From: Streptomyces phytophilus
GTDB taxonomy: Bacteria > Actinomycetota > Actinomycetes > Streptomycetales > Streptomycetaceae
Assembly (NCBI RefSeq): GCF_013870535.1
Contig: NZ_JACBXC010000006.1
Span: 1 to 36,270 of the forward strand
Direction of reading: 5' to 3'
Length of the DNA: 36,270 nt
Shown: positions 7,634 to 17,698 of the stretch, one piece after another
How positions within the stretch are numbered: position 1 is the stretch's first letter
Layout of the letters: every line of letters starts with the position of its first letter
Notes under the pieces: generated by a model
The model's input: the letters and a program-made list of their open reading frames with translations, nothing else
What the model was told of the DNA's origin: nothing
Databases searched by the model: none
Translations under genes and position numbers: made by a program

Positions 7634-7888
7634 CTTGGCACTCAGCATCAAGATCAATTACGCAAACCCGCGCAGCGGGTCGAGGTCACCCGAAAGGAAC
7701 GATACCCTCAAAAAGGCCAGACCGCCCCATACGCAGGAAACCCCACATGACACCCATCGAAGTTGATCATGCGCTGCACTCACGCCGCACGCCGTAGCGG
7801 ATCTTGTCAGAGGTGCCGCATATGGTTGCATTTGATGTCCCGCCCGGGCGCATTTTATGCGCGCAAGACCTGCCAACGAGGTGAGTTG
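7634..7888 (+). promoter_or_regulatory. Leader/promoter region of the dpdE operon
   Basis: This 255-bp gap precedes a 17.5-kb operon that shows no other internal gap above 8 bp, so its main promoter should be here. It is AT-richer than the genes and contains a palindrome CGCCCGGGCG (7841-7850) directly followed by a perfect dyad GCGCA-TTTTA-TGCGC (7848-7862). The two overlap and lie 26 bp before the proposed start, a typical operator position. A TTGCAT box at 7826 could be a -35, but no well-spaced -10 is evident. GAGGTG at 7878-7883 is the likely ribosome site. Confidence 0.5.
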
Positions 7889-10800
7889 TTGATTTCGACA
7901 CCCATCATCGGTTCCTTCGTCCGTGCCGCAGAAGGACCCGGAGTCGGCAAGATCGCCGCAGTGGATGCCGGTCGGCTCCAGATCAACTACTTCGAGTCGG
8001 TCGCCCGCCCGATAGTGGAGTCACACTGGGTGCCGACGGCGGACTGCCAGGCAGTGATGTTGGAGCACGAGGACCGAGTTTGGTGGCGGAGGCCGACGGA
8101 CAACGCCTGGAGCACCGGGCGAGTCGTCGGTGTGCAGGAGCGCGGTTACTCCTACTTCGTCCGCTTCCCGAACAGCGAGTTCGACTTCCCCGTACTCGCG
8201 CGTGACCTCTACATCCGCTGGGACCAGCCGGACCAGGGACCCGTCGCAAACCTCGCGGTCAAAGGCGGGGTCTCCTCGCCGTATCGGGATGCCCGGCTCC
8301 CGATGCTCGCTAGCGTCCTGGCGCAGCGATCGGCAAGCGCCGGGCTGACCGGACTGTTGTCCTCGGCAATCGAGTACTACCCACACCAGGTCGAGGCCGT
8401 ACTGACGATCCTGACTGATCCCGTCCAACGCTACTTGCTCGCAGACGAAGTGGGGCTCGGGAAGACGGTCGAAGCTGGAGCAGTTGTAAGGCAGACGCTT
8501 ATCGACAACCCAAATGCCAAGGTGATCGTTGTCGCGCCGGAAGCTCTGCGGCGACAGTGGCAACGGGAGTTAAGGACGAAGTTCTTCATCGACGACTTTC
8601 CAAAAGCTAGAATCGTCATCTCCTCGCACACGACTCCTGGGAGGTGGGCCAATTACCACGGAGGCGATCTGTTGATCGTGGACGAGGCGCACGAGTTGGT
8701 TCAGGTAGAGGATCCAAACGAGTCGCCCTACCGTGAACTCGCAGCCCTCGCCGTATCGTCAGATCGACTACTACTTCTGTCCGCCACGCCGGTGACTTCT
8801 CGCTACCTGACGAACCTGGGGCTGCTCCACCTACTCGATCCCGACCTGTACCGGTGGGACCAGCAGGAAGAGTTCGAGCAGCGCTACGAGCGCCGCGCGG
8901 AACTCGCGCGGGCCGTATATGCTCTCGACCCCGACTTCATCTACTCGATCCGTGGCGCGATGGATGAGGTAGCAGAACTCATCCCACCGCAGGACACGAG
9001 GTTCCGGGACCTCTCCGCGGCCGTACTGGGCATGCTCACCGAGGACGACGAGTTGCGCGAACTAGGGATGGAAACGGACTTCGCCTACCGTGTCCGCGAA
9101 GTCCGCGAACACATCAGCGAGACCTACCGCCTCCATCGACGCGTGATCCGCAACCGCCGGGCCTTCGTGCTCGTCGATGACTCGGACGCGGAGTCGGAGT
9201 CGTACGCCGTGCGGGGCCGTCAGACTCCGCAGGCACTCGTCGCATCGACGGGCCCACTCATGCTCGCACAGGAGACCCTCGCCTCGTGGCGGGCAACCGT
9301 GTCGGACACGCTGCTGGACATTGGCCAGGAGGATCGGATCGCCTCCTACAGCATGGCCCTCGCGGTCCTCGCGTCGCGGGCCACGGCCACGCCCGACGAC
9401 CTGCTGGACGCGCTCCGATGGCGCCTGTACCAGGACGAAGAGGCCGCCACCCGCGCCGCGCTCACCGAGCAGGAACGCCGGTACTTGACACACCCCCAGG
9501 TCCTACCCGAAGAGCAGGGCATCCTCGACTCCGCGGTCTCCACGTACGCCTCCGGCGACCGAAGCTTCGTGGGTGCAGTGCTCGCAGCCATGCTCCCTGG
9601 GCTACGCCAGAAGAGGCGGATTGTCGTATTCTGCGGACCCGGCAGACTTGCCTCCGACCTGGCCGCGGCCATGAAGCAGCGCTTCGGTGACAGGGCGCTC
9701 ATCGCAGCCCACACGCGGCAGGTCACGTCCGCTGACGCTGAACAAGCCATCACAAGTTGGCGGAGTCACCGGGAGCCGGCTGTGCTGCTCGTAGACGACA
9801 GTGCCGAGGATGGCCTGAACCTTCAGGTCGCCGACAGTGTCGTCCATCTCCGCTTGCCCTGGTCACCGAACCAACTTGAACAGCGGATGGGGAGGGTTGA
9901 CCGGTACAGAGGTGCCGAGTCCGTCCACCTCGCGGAACCGGCTGCCCAGTATCGCCTGGCGGTCGATGAGACCGCTGAGAGCGACATCACCGATGCGTGG
10001 GCCGAGCTGCTCGACAGGGGCTACGGCCTGTTCACCGGGTCGGTATCCACACTTCAGGATGCGATTGCGGAATCCATCCCGGGCGTGTGGATGGCGGCGA
10101 TGCAGCAGGGGCCCGAGGGCCTGGTAACCGCCGACATCTCGGTCCGTGAACGGTTAGAAGAAGCCCGCGAAGCCGTCGAGCAGATGGACAGCCTGGAGTC
10201 CATCCACCGCGGCACCTCAGGTCTGCGTAACATTCCTGAGGCCCTTTCGAGTCTCGAAGTACAGTGGCCGAAGCTGCGCGACCAGTTCTACGCCTATACG
10301 GCCCAGGATAGCGGTGGGATCCGACTGGCACCGGTGCGACGCAATGTCGGCGGGGTCTTGTGTGACGTATTCCCTGTCCATACCGGAAACGCTCACCCTA
10401 TGTTGTCGCGTCGGCGCTGGTCCGCCCTGAAAGAGGCGGTTCCCACCGTGGAGGTCGCCACCGGGGTCTTCAACCGCTCCACTGCTCTACGGGCTCCAGG
10501 TACCCGCCTCTTCCGGCTCGGCAATCCTCTAGTCGACAGCCTGGTGGACGCCGCGGTCGGTGACGACCTCGGGCAGGCAGCAGCGATTTGCCGCGTGGAC
10601 CGACAGTTCCGCGGCGAGTGGCAGCCGTTCTTCGGCTTCGACTATGTGGTGGAAGCGACCATTGAGCAGGCCGCGGCCCTCGTGGGGGAGAGCCAGGCCG
10701 CGTGCCGGGCCCTGCGGCGACAGGCTGATCGGGTCCTTGCCCCGTTCATGCTGCGTGTTTGGGTCCAGGCCGGAACCAAGCACGTGGTGACAGACCAGGA

Positions 10801-11206
10801 ATTGATCACGTGGCTGAACCGGCCGTACGACAAGAGTCAGGGGGACAAGAACTACAATCAGGACCGGGTCGACGAACTCTTCGACATCTTCGGAGGAGCA
10901 GACTCCTGCGGCCAGTCTGCAGAGTCTGCCCAGGAAGTCGCACGGAACCACCTCGTGGAAGCAACGGACCTTGAGACCGCTTGTCGGGAAGCGAAGGAGT
11001 TGGCCCTCCAGGAGGCCGCCGTGCTCAGCGCCCAGGCCGCAGCTCGCCGGGCTGCCGGCCGCCTCGTCAGCGACGTCGAGGGGCTGGTCACCGACGCCGG
11101 TGTCCTCAAAGCCCTCGCGGACGGGCTCGCCCAGCCTTCAATCCAGGTAGTGGCTGCGGCGTGCATCGTACGACGCGGATTGGTTCGGGTCTCGCGTGAG
11201 CACTGA
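7889..11206 (+). CDS. dpdE: DpdE: SNF2/RapA-type helicase-like ATPase
   Basis: This is a superfamily-2 DNA translocase of the Dpd restriction arm, about 1105 aa. Motif I is LLADEVGLGKTVEAG (about residues 183-197), motif II VDEAHE (about 264), motif III LLLSATP. The C-terminal lobe has VDDSAEDGLNLQ and QRMGRVDRYRG (about 630-675), all diagnostic of SNF2/RapA-like ATPases. Residues 5-110 form two beta-rich segments starting GSFVRA..GPGVGKIAAV and VWWRRP..AWSTGRVVGV that look like Tudor/SH3-like repeats. The open frame extends upstream to 7763. TTG at 7889 (or 7886) is preferred because GAGGTG precedes it and the conserved region begins there; ATG 7835 is the alternative. The stop overlaps dpdF by 11 bp. 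In Dpd systems this protein is needed for restriction of unmodified DNA, not for modification. Confidence 0.85.
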   Translation: MISTPIIGSFVRAAEGPGVGKIAAVDAGRLQINYFESVARPIVESHWVPTADCQAVMLEHEDRVWWRRPTDNAWSTGRVVGVQERGYSYFVRFPNSEFDFPVLARDLYIRWDQPDQGPVANLAVKGGVSSPYRDARLPMLASVLAQRSASAGLTGLLSSAIEYYPHQVEAVLTILTDPVQRYLLADEVGLGKTVEAGAVVRQTLIDNPNAKVIVVAPEALRRQWQRELRTKFFIDDFPKARIVISSHTTPGRWANYHGGDLLIVDEAHELVQVEDPNESPYRELAALAVSSDRLLLLSATPVTSRYLTNLGLLHLLDPDLYRWDQQEEFEQRYERRAELARAVYALDPDFIYSIRGAMDEVAELIPPQDTRFRDLSAAVLGMLTEDDELRELGMETDFAYRVREVREHISETYRLHRRVIRNRRAFVLVDDSDAESESYAVRGRQTPQALVASTGPLMLAQETLASWRATVSDTLLDIGQEDRIASYSMALAVLASRATATPDDLLDALRWRLYQDEEAATRAALTEQERRYLTHPQVLPEEQGILDSAVSTYASGDRSFVGAVLAAMLPGLRQKRRIVVFCGPGRLASDLAAAMKQRFGDRALIAAHTRQVTSADAEQAITSWRSHREPAVLLVDDSAEDGLNLQVADSVVHLRLPWSPNQLEQRMGRVDRYRGAESVHLAEPAAQYRLAVDETAESDITDAWAELLDRGYGLFTGSVSTLQDAIAESIPGVWMAAMQQGPEGLVTADISVRERLEEAREAVEQMDSLESIHRGTSGLRNIPEALSSLEVQWPKLRDQFYAYTAQDSGGIRLAPVRRNVGGVLCDVFPVHTGNAHPMLSRRRWSALKEAVPTVEVATGVFNRSTALRAPGTRLFRLGNPLVDSLVDAAVGDDLGQAAAICRVDRQFRGEWQPFFGFDYVVEATIEQAAALVGESQAACRALRRQADRVLAPFMLRVWVQAGTKHVVTDQELITWLNRPYDKSQGDKNYNQDRVDELFDIFGGADSCGQSAESAQEVARNHLVEATDLETACREAKELALQEAAVLSAQAAARRAAGRLVSDVEGLVTDAGVLKALADGLAQPSIQVVAAACIVRRGLVRVSREH

Positions 11207-13805
11207 CGAGTGGGACCAGGCGTATCGCCTCTTTGGCCAGTGGCCCGACGTCACGGTGCCGGACAACGCTTCGGGCACGGTGCGCCGACTGGCAGACGCT
11301 CTCGCATCCGTCGGAACCGGTGGGGCAGGCTGGCGGGACATCGCGTCCCTCACGCGGCAACTTCTGGTGCGGAGTCGCCTGCTGGGTAACAACTCACCCC
11401 TGCTGGTACCACTGGTGGAAGGATTGCCGTCTCGGGAACAGTGGGAGACCGCCCTCTGCATGGGGGGCATGTACCGGGAGGGGCTGCGTATCTACGCTGA
11501 GGATTGGGCCCCGGAGAACGAGGCGGGCCTGACATGGGAGGCTGCCGTTGACCAGGTGTCCTGGGCGGTTCGCGGCGAATGGGCGCCGGACGCCCGGCAT
11601 GAGCCCGCGCAGGTCGAAGCGGATCCGTTCTGGAAACGAACTCTTGGTCTCCCTTCCTACAGGTCCCTTGGGCAGCGTCAAATCGCCCGCTCCGTCGTCT
11701 TGTCACCTCCCGGCAGTACGACCATCGCCTGCCTGCCGACCGGGCATGGCAAGACGCCAGTGGCACTTGCCGCTGCACTGCTCGCCAGCCCTTCGGAAGG
11801 GGTCTCCCTACTGGTGGTCCCGACGGTAATCCTCGCCCTCGACATGGAGCGCAGGGTCCGGGAGATGCTGGCGAAGCGCGACCCCGGCGCATGGGTAACG
11901 AGGTATGCCTACGTCGGATCGCTGACGGACCAGCAGAAACAGGAGATTCGTGACGCTGTGGCGGCAGGTCGCCGCCCCATCGTCATCGCCTCCCCAGAGG
12001 GGGTGAAGCGCGGCCTGCGGAACGCCCTGGACGCCGCGGCAAGCGCCGGCCTGCTCCGCTACCTCGTCATCGACGAGGCCCACCTGGTGGAACAGTGGGG
12101 CAACTACTTCCGGAGCGATTTCCAAACGCTTGCCATGCAGCGCCGGGCATGGCTACGCCAGGCTCCGGTCGAGCACGCCGTCCGCACGGTCGCGATGAGC
12201 GCGACACTGACTGATCAGCAGGTCAGGACGCTGGAGACGCTCTTTGGCGAGCCTGGGTCCACTGAAGTGCTGTGGGCGTCCGAGTTGCGGCAGGAACCCG
12301 CCTACTTCCTGCACAGCTACCCCAATGAGGCATCGCGTCAGGCGGCGGTCCTGGAAGCGGCTACCCTGCTGCCGTCACCTGCCATCGTCTACACCACGAA
12401 GAAGGCGGATGCCAATGCCTGGGCGCGACAACTCCAACGGCAAGGCATGCACCGGGTGACGGTGGTCCACGGCGACTCCACCGAGCAGGCGCGACGGGAT
12501 GCCCTGGAGGGCTGGTCTGGGCGGGATAGCTCAGGGCGAACGATTCCGACGCGGTACGACATTGTCATCGGCACCTCGGCGTTCGGCCTCGGAGTCGACC
12601 TGGCCGATGTCCGCACAGTCCTGCATGCCACAGTCCCTGAGACCGTCGACCGCTACTACCAGGAGGTCGGCCGCGGCGGACGGGATGGGAACCCGTGTAT
12701 CGCATTTCTCGCATCCACTCCCAGCGACCGCTCGTTGGCCGTCAGCCTCAACAAACAGCGTATCCTCACGAGTGAGTTGGCGTGGGACCGATGGCACTCC
12801 ATGATCATCAATGAGGTCCGCGCCCCCCTGTCCGAGGTACCGATCGGCTTCCATCGCGTTGATCTGCGCACACAGCGGCCCGATGTGCCCGAGGACTCGG
12901 AGCGCAATCTTGAGTGGAACATCCGTGTAATCAATCTAATGGCACGTGCGGAGTTGATCGACGTTCGTCCGCCCACTCCCCCAATGAAGGATGAAGCCGA
13001 GTCCTGGGAGGTATGGAGCGCGAGACAGCAAGCCTTCTACGAGCGCTCGGAGGGCTACGTCGACTTGCAGTTTCTCGATGGGAATACAAACGACGAGAAG
13101 AGTTTCAAGGAAGCAGTCCGGTCCTCCAAACAGGAGATTAAGTCGTCTCAGACGCAATCCCTGGCACGCATGATCAATATCTTGGATCTCAACGCATGTA
13201 TGGCAGAGGTCCTCTCGGACTACTACACGGTGCGCGTCCGGGCGGGCGAACTCACGACGGCTGTCGCTTGCCGAGGGTGTCCGACCTGCCGGCAGGCTGG
13301 CCTACCCGCGGACGGGGCCAGCGCCCTCTACCGCGTGCCCATAACTCCGGATCCCGCTATCGCCCCATGGAAACGCAGCGATGACCCGCTCGAATCTCTG
13401 CACAGAGACGGTCCCAGCCTCAGCCTCTTTTGGCGCTCGTACGAGGAGCACGACGACGAGTTGACCCGTCTCCTAGGTCTATTGGCGGCACGCGGAACGG
13501 CTTTTTTCGGCGGCCCAGGACTCAGTCTGCCACAGGCCGAGGCCATCCAGGCTGGAGCGGGTCCACATCCAGTAATCTACGACGGGGACGGAAGTTGTGC
13601 TCGAGACCACGATGGAACCGTCGTTTGGGTACTGAAACGCGATGCTGAGCACATGGATGAGACGGCACTGGTCAGATACTCCGGCGGCGACCGCCTGTAT
13701 CTTTTCCATCCAAGTGCGCTTAAGGACTACGACCGCCCTCACATGTTCCTGCAAGACATCCACGCCGCTTCCATCCCTCTGAACCAAGCTCGAAAGGTGT
13801 TGTGA
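11196..13805 (+). CDS. dpdF: DpdF: RecQ-like DEAH helicase
   Basis: This 869-aa superfamily-2 helicase starts at GTG 11196 inside the end of dpdE. Motifs are the Walker A CLPTGHGKT (about 179-187), IDEAHLVEQWG (292-302, the RecQ-style DEAH followed by a Trp), AMSATLT, and the C-lobe GTSAFGLGVDLADV plus YYQEVGRGGRDG (about 455-500). A CRGCPTC pair near residue 690 may hold zinc as in RecQ. The C-terminal 250 residues resemble nothing I recognise. Gene order directly after the SNF2 protein and before dpdG matches the Dpd clusters, where this gene is required for restriction. Confidence 0.85.
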   Translation: MSTDEWDQAYRLFGQWPDVTVPDNASGTVRRLADALASVGTGGAGWRDIASLTRQLLVRSRLLGNNSPLLVPLVEGLPSREQWETALCMGGMYREGLRIYAEDWAPENEAGLTWEAAVDQVSWAVRGEWAPDARHEPAQVEADPFWKRTLGLPSYRSLGQRQIARSVVLSPPGSTTIACLPTGHGKTPVALAAALLASPSEGVSLLVVPTVILALDMERRVREMLAKRDPGAWVTRYAYVGSLTDQQKQEIRDAVAAGRRPIVIASPEGVKRGLRNALDAAASAGLLRYLVIDEAHLVEQWGNYFRSDFQTLAMQRRAWLRQAPVEHAVRTVAMSATLTDQQVRTLETLFGEPGSTEVLWASELRQEPAYFLHSYPNEASRQAAVLEAATLLPSPAIVYTTKKADANAWARQLQRQGMHRVTVVHGDSTEQARRDALEGWSGRDSSGRTIPTRYDIVIGTSAFGLGVDLADVRTVLHATVPETVDRYYQEVGRGGRDGNPCIAFLASTPSDRSLAVSLNKQRILTSELAWDRWHSMIINEVRAPLSEVPIGFHRVDLRTQRPDVPEDSERNLEWNIRVINLMARAELIDVRPPTPPMKDEAESWEVWSARQQAFYERSEGYVDLQFLDGNTNDEKSFKEAVRSSKQEIKSSQTQSLARMINILDLNACMAEVLSDYYTVRVRAGELTTAVACRGCPTCRQAGLPADGASALYRVPITPDPAIAPWKRSDDPLESLHRDGPSLSLFWRSYEEHDDELTRLLGLLAARGTAFFGGPGLSLPQAEAIQAGAGPHPVIYDGDGSCARDHDGTVVWVLKRDAEHMDETALVRYSGGDRLYLFHPSALKDYDRPHMFLQDIHAASIPLNQARKVL

Positions 13806-13806
13806 C

Positions 13807-14676
13807 GTGGCGTACCTCAATCCCACGCAGACTGCACGGCCGGATTTCACCTGGCCAGTCTTCCGGTTTATGGCCGGGCAACGCAGGAGCCTCCCGCAGA
13901 CGAAGGTCCTCGCGTTCACTGCGCCGGACTCCCTGGACGACGGAACTCTCGATGTTGTGATGGCACTGAAAACGCTCAGGGAGCTCGGCTTTCTCACCTC
14001 GGCGGGAAGCGGCGAGGAGACCATCTGGTCACTTGCAGCGACGGGGCAAGGGATCGCGGTCGACGACTACGAATTGTTCCAACGACGCTTGCGTTCGGCC
14101 CTCTTCGTAAGGTCCGACGCGCAGAAATGGGACCTCGCCGATGGAGTAGCTGAAGATCTCTGCCGCGCCCTCTGTTGGTTCCTTCGGTCGGATCCTCACG
14201 CAGACCCCTTCAAGTGGGAAACCGCTCAACAGGAACAGGGCGAAGATACGATCTTCTCTAACGACACCCGATGGGGGGCATTCCAAAGCTGGGGCGCCGC
14301 TACCGGCTTCACAGCCTCTGCCCCACAGATAGGCGGTACGTGCATCGCCGACTGCACAACTGCGATCCGGCAGACCATCGAGGACCTACTCGAGCCCCGC
14401 CAGCAAGTCGACGCATTGGCGGTCTTGCGTGAACTGCGACGCATCCTTCCTGCGCTCCCGGGAGGCGAGTTGTCCGAACACTTCGGGTTCCTCAACGAGA
14501 GCGAGTTGGAGGTCGGCCCAGCGCTCTCCTTCGCTCTGCGCCGCGGTGAAATCGAAGGTTGGCTGAAACTGGAACAGAGATCGGACGCCACCACCCAGAT
14601 CAAGTTGTTCAACCCGGATTCCGATTTTTCGCTGCTCTGCTCCACGGTGCAACGCATGGAGGTCGCTCGTGACTGA
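13807..14676 (+). CDS. dpdG: DpdG: restriction-arm protein of unknown activity
   Basis: This 289-aa protein starts at GTG 13807, one base after the dpdF stop, and overlaps dpdH by 8 bp. No catalytic motif is visible. The N-terminal region (residues 20-85, with MALKTLRELGFL and WSLAATGQGI) looks like a winged-helix with a short beta wing. The rest is helical with many Trp residues. It is named by position between the RecQ-like helicase and the large P-loop ATPase, as in known dpd clusters. It may be a DNA-binding or adaptor subunit for the neighbouring ATPase. Confidence 0.7.
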   Translation: MAYLNPTQTARPDFTWPVFRFMAGQRRSLPQTKVLAFTAPDSLDDGTLDVVMALKTLRELGFLTSAGSGEETIWSLAATGQGIAVDDYELFQRRLRSALFVRSDAQKWDLADGVAEDLCRALCWFLRSDPHADPFKWETAQQEQGEDTIFSNDTRWGAFQSWGAATGFTASAPQIGGTCIADCTTAIRQTIEDLLEPRQQVDALAVLRELRRILPALPGGELSEHFGFLNESELEVGPALSFALRRGEIEGWLKLEQRSDATTQIKLFNPDSDFSLLCSTVQRMEVARD

Positions 14677-17600
14677 GCTCAGGGGCTACGTCTGCTGGAC
14701 TCGTGAGGATGTGATCTCTACCATCCATACCGAGGCCGTGGTGCCATCCCCGGCGACGTTCTTGGCCACCCACACGCCGCTGCGGATCCGCAGGTCACGG
14801 ATCAGCGGCCGAGTAATCGAACCCTCCGGTGCCGTCGTGTCCGAGCGCGATGTGCTCAATGACTTCCTCGAGCGTCCATCCGATACGGGCACCTTGCTCG
14901 TCCCTGTGGTGGGCGAGTCTGGATCGGGCAAGTCCCACCTGATCCGCTGGGTCCGGGAGAATATCCCATCCCGGGACAAGTACAAGGTGATCTACCTAGA
15001 GAAGTCCAGGACGAGCCTTCGGAACGTCATCGACGATCTACTCAAGGACATCGATGACGTGGAGGTCGCCAAGGTGAAGGAGGACCTCCGCACCTTCGGC
15101 GAGGGGATGGACTTGGAGCAACTCTCGCGGCGACTCGTCGCGGAACTGCAACTGGCCCTGGCTGACACTAGGCCGGCCGATTACAAGGGGGACGTCCGCA
15201 ATTTGGTCGGCCCGCGCGGTCTGGCCCGGGTGCTGCAAGACCCACTCACCGTAGACGTGATGCTGGCACCGGAGAAGTTCGTTCCGGAATATGCAGCCCG
15301 ACTACTCCGCGACCGCGAACCCGATGAGTCAGAGCGGCCACCTCACTTCTCGACTGCTGACCTGCCGATCACCGGAGAAATCCGCAAGGCACATCCGGAC
15401 ACCCAGAAGATCGTCCAACTCCTCAATAGCCGTCCGGGCCTCAAGGAGTCAGCGGTATCGCTGCTGAATGCATATTTGGATAGGGCTGTTCAGAAGGCCT
15501 TCTCGCTCGGAGTTGGACGCATTCTCGACACGATGATCAAAGTACGTGAGATCGTCGCCCGCGAAGGCAAGGAGATCATCCTTCTTGTCGAGGACTTCGC
15601 CTTGATCCAAGGCGTCCAGCGGGATCTCCTCGACGCGGTAACTGAGGCATCGATGCGGGAAGGCAAAGAGTCCATCGCGCCGATGCGTACCCTAATGGCG
15701 ATCACCAGTGGGTACTTTCAGGGACTCCCGGAGACCGCGCTCACGCGTATCAACTCTGGCATCGCTTACAACCTGGACATCGTCTTTAACGAGACGGATG
15801 ACGGCTCCGAGCAAATCACCGAATTCGTTGGCCGCTATCTTAATGCAGCACGGGTGGGGCGGGACATAATTGAGGCATCGCGAGGCCTCCACGTGCCGGT
15901 CAAATGCGAAAGTTGCCCCGTCAAAGCGGCCTGTCACGAGACTTTCGGTGCACTGCCTGATGGGGTAGGCCTATACCCGTTCACTCGGACGGCTCTGCGG
16001 CGACTTTCACACGCAGTCGCACCGAATGACAAACCATGGTCTTTCGTTCCCAGGGCAATGCTCAGCTCAGTGATCATTCCGCTCATGCGTGACGGGGTCG
16101 AGTGGATTCACGAGGGAACTTTCCCGGGGCCGGACTTCAACACTGCCTTCACTGTGGCTGCGAACGATCCCCGTATGCCCAATGCAGTGCGGAACTACTT
16201 CATCGACGCAGATGATCCTGAAAGAGAGCGACGGACGGCGCTACTGCAATTCTGGGCCGAGAACCCGAGCGACATCAACGGTATCCCTGCGGCAATAGCG
16301 GGTACCTTTTCCCTGCCTGCAGCCCCTGACGGCGGAATCCCTCCTCAGCCAGAGAAGACGAGGGAGACGACGGAGAATGGCACGAAAACCCCCATGTCGC
16401 CCTCCGTCCAGCGCAAGGTGGACAACATCGAGGAGTGGACACACGGCGCGAACCTCAGCCAGGATACTGCGAGCGAACTGCGTAAAGCCATCGCCCGGGC
16501 AGTTTACTTTCGGTATACATGGAACAACCCACCCGTCAAACCGTTCAGCCAGGCAGAGTCCAAGAATTGGGGATGGCCTGTCGATCAGGTCCGATCAGAC
16601 TCAGTTTCAATTGAGGGTGCTACTGGCGAAAGTCAAGTGGCGACCAAGCGCAGAATTTCGTTCACACGGAACCCAAGTAACGGCGAGTTCTTTAAGAGTG
16701 TTCTGAAGTTGGTCACAAAGACCGGTAAACCTCGGGCCGAGGACACGATTCGTTTCGCAGCGCTTGCGGACAAGCACTCACTCCTTTTGCGCGAACGAGC
16801 TCAGCAGTCGATAGAGTCAACCGACGCAGATATCGTCGCCGGAATCAGGGTCAGCCTGCTGGGTGCAGTCCTGGCCGGCCGAGCCTTGCCGGGGATGAGC
16901 GAAGAAGAACTATTCTCGGCCGTTTTCCACACTGGTGACGGATGGAAACGCCAGGACTCGGTGCTGTGCTCCCCTATGTGGACGACAGCTTTGGCCGACC
17001 ACCTCGCGTTGCGGCCGGACTTCGCTCTGTTCCTCCGTAGGTTGCTAGGCCGCGGGCAGGGAGCCACCGGAAAGGTATCGGTCATCGATGGCGCACGTGC
17101 TTTGCCGCTACTTCAGCGGGCCCTCGACCAGTGGGACTGGGGGTCTGCACTGGACCTTCCGAAATGGGCAAGTGCAGCAGCTCGACCGTTCGCTCGCTGG
17201 AACGATTTGCTCACCGCCCAGATGGACGTGCTCGCCAGCCTCACTAGATCCATCCCGAGCCACTACACGGGCGGGAGCATCACAGAGCTGCTCGACGAAG
17301 TGGAGGCAGCGCTCCATGATGCCCAGAGCGTCGGCCTTGGCGGCATCTCGTCCGCCAAACTGCAGCAGGTGTCGAATCTCCGCGTTCAGGTCCAAGGAAT
17401 GGAGCGGAGCAGTGTGCAGCGACTTGAGCAGGACCTCAAGGCCATGTCGGAAGATTCCCCTTCGATCCGCGATCAGGTGCGTGTCGCTGGCATGCTCCGT
17501 GACGAGCGCCTCCATGCGCTGGAGGAATTCCTGCGGATCTGCGATGCGGACCTGGACGTCGTCTTGTCGGCGATGGAGCGCCGCTTGGAGGGCCAGACCA

Positions 17601-17698
17601 ACACCAGCGCCCACGACGTGGCCGGGCTACTGAAGAGGTGGTCGAGTTTGACGAAGGATGGAGAACAGCGGGAGGGGGACGGGGCCGATGAACGCTGA
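14669..17698 (+). CDS. dpdH: DpdH: large P-loop ATPase of the restriction arm
   Basis: This 1009-aa protein starts at GTG 14669. The Walker A motif is GESGSGKSHLIRW (about residues 82-95) and the Walker B-like strand IILLVEDFAL (about 301-310), an AAA/STAND-like arrangement. A CESCPVKAACHETF cluster at about 413-427 (C-x2-C-x5-C) could bind zinc or an iron-sulfur cluster. The C-terminal 200 residues are helical with coiled-coil character (LEQDLKAMSEDS region). Codon bias is slightly weaker in the middle (about 16400-16800). It overlaps dpdG by 8 bp and dpdI by 11 bp. Named from order and size; the ATPase class is read directly. Confidence 0.75.
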   Translation: MTELRGYVCWTREDVISTIHTEAVVPSPATFLATHTPLRIRRSRISGRVIEPSGAVVSERDVLNDFLERPSDTGTLLVPVVGESGSGKSHLIRWVRENIPSRDKYKVIYLEKSRTSLRNVIDDLLKDIDDVEVAKVKEDLRTFGEGMDLEQLSRRLVAELQLALADTRPADYKGDVRNLVGPRGLARVLQDPLTVDVMLAPEKFVPEYAARLLRDREPDESERPPHFSTADLPITGEIRKAHPDTQKIVQLLNSRPGLKESAVSLLNAYLDRAVQKAFSLGVGRILDTMIKVREIVAREGKEIILLVEDFALIQGVQRDLLDAVTEASMREGKESIAPMRTLMAITSGYFQGLPETALTRINSGIAYNLDIVFNETDDGSEQITEFVGRYLNAARVGRDIIEASRGLHVPVKCESCPVKAACHETFGALPDGVGLYPFTRTALRRLSHAVAPNDKPWSFVPRAMLSSVIIPLMRDGVEWIHEGTFPGPDFNTAFTVAANDPRMPNAVRNYFIDADDPERERRTALLQFWAENPSDINGIPAAIAGTFSLPAAPDGGIPPQPEKTRETTENGTKTPMSPSVQRKVDNIEEWTHGANLSQDTASELRKAIARAVYFRYTWNNPPVKPFSQAESKNWGWPVDQVRSDSVSIEGATGESQVATKRRISFTRNPSNGEFFKSVLKLVTKTGKPRAEDTIRFAALADKHSLLLRERAQQSIESTDADIVAGIRVSLLGAVLAGRALPGMSEEELFSAVFHTGDGWKRQDSVLCSPMWTTALADHLALRPDFALFLRRLLGRGQGATGKVSVIDGARALPLLQRALDQWDWGSALDLPKWASAAARPFARWNDLLTAQMDVLASLTRSIPSHYTGGSITELLDEVEAALHDAQSVGLGGISSAKLQQVSNLRVQVQGMERSSVQRLEQDLKAMSEDSPSIRDQVRVAGMLRDERLHALEEFLRICDADLDVVLSAMERRLEGQTNTSAHDVAGLLKRWSSLTKDGEQREGDGADER

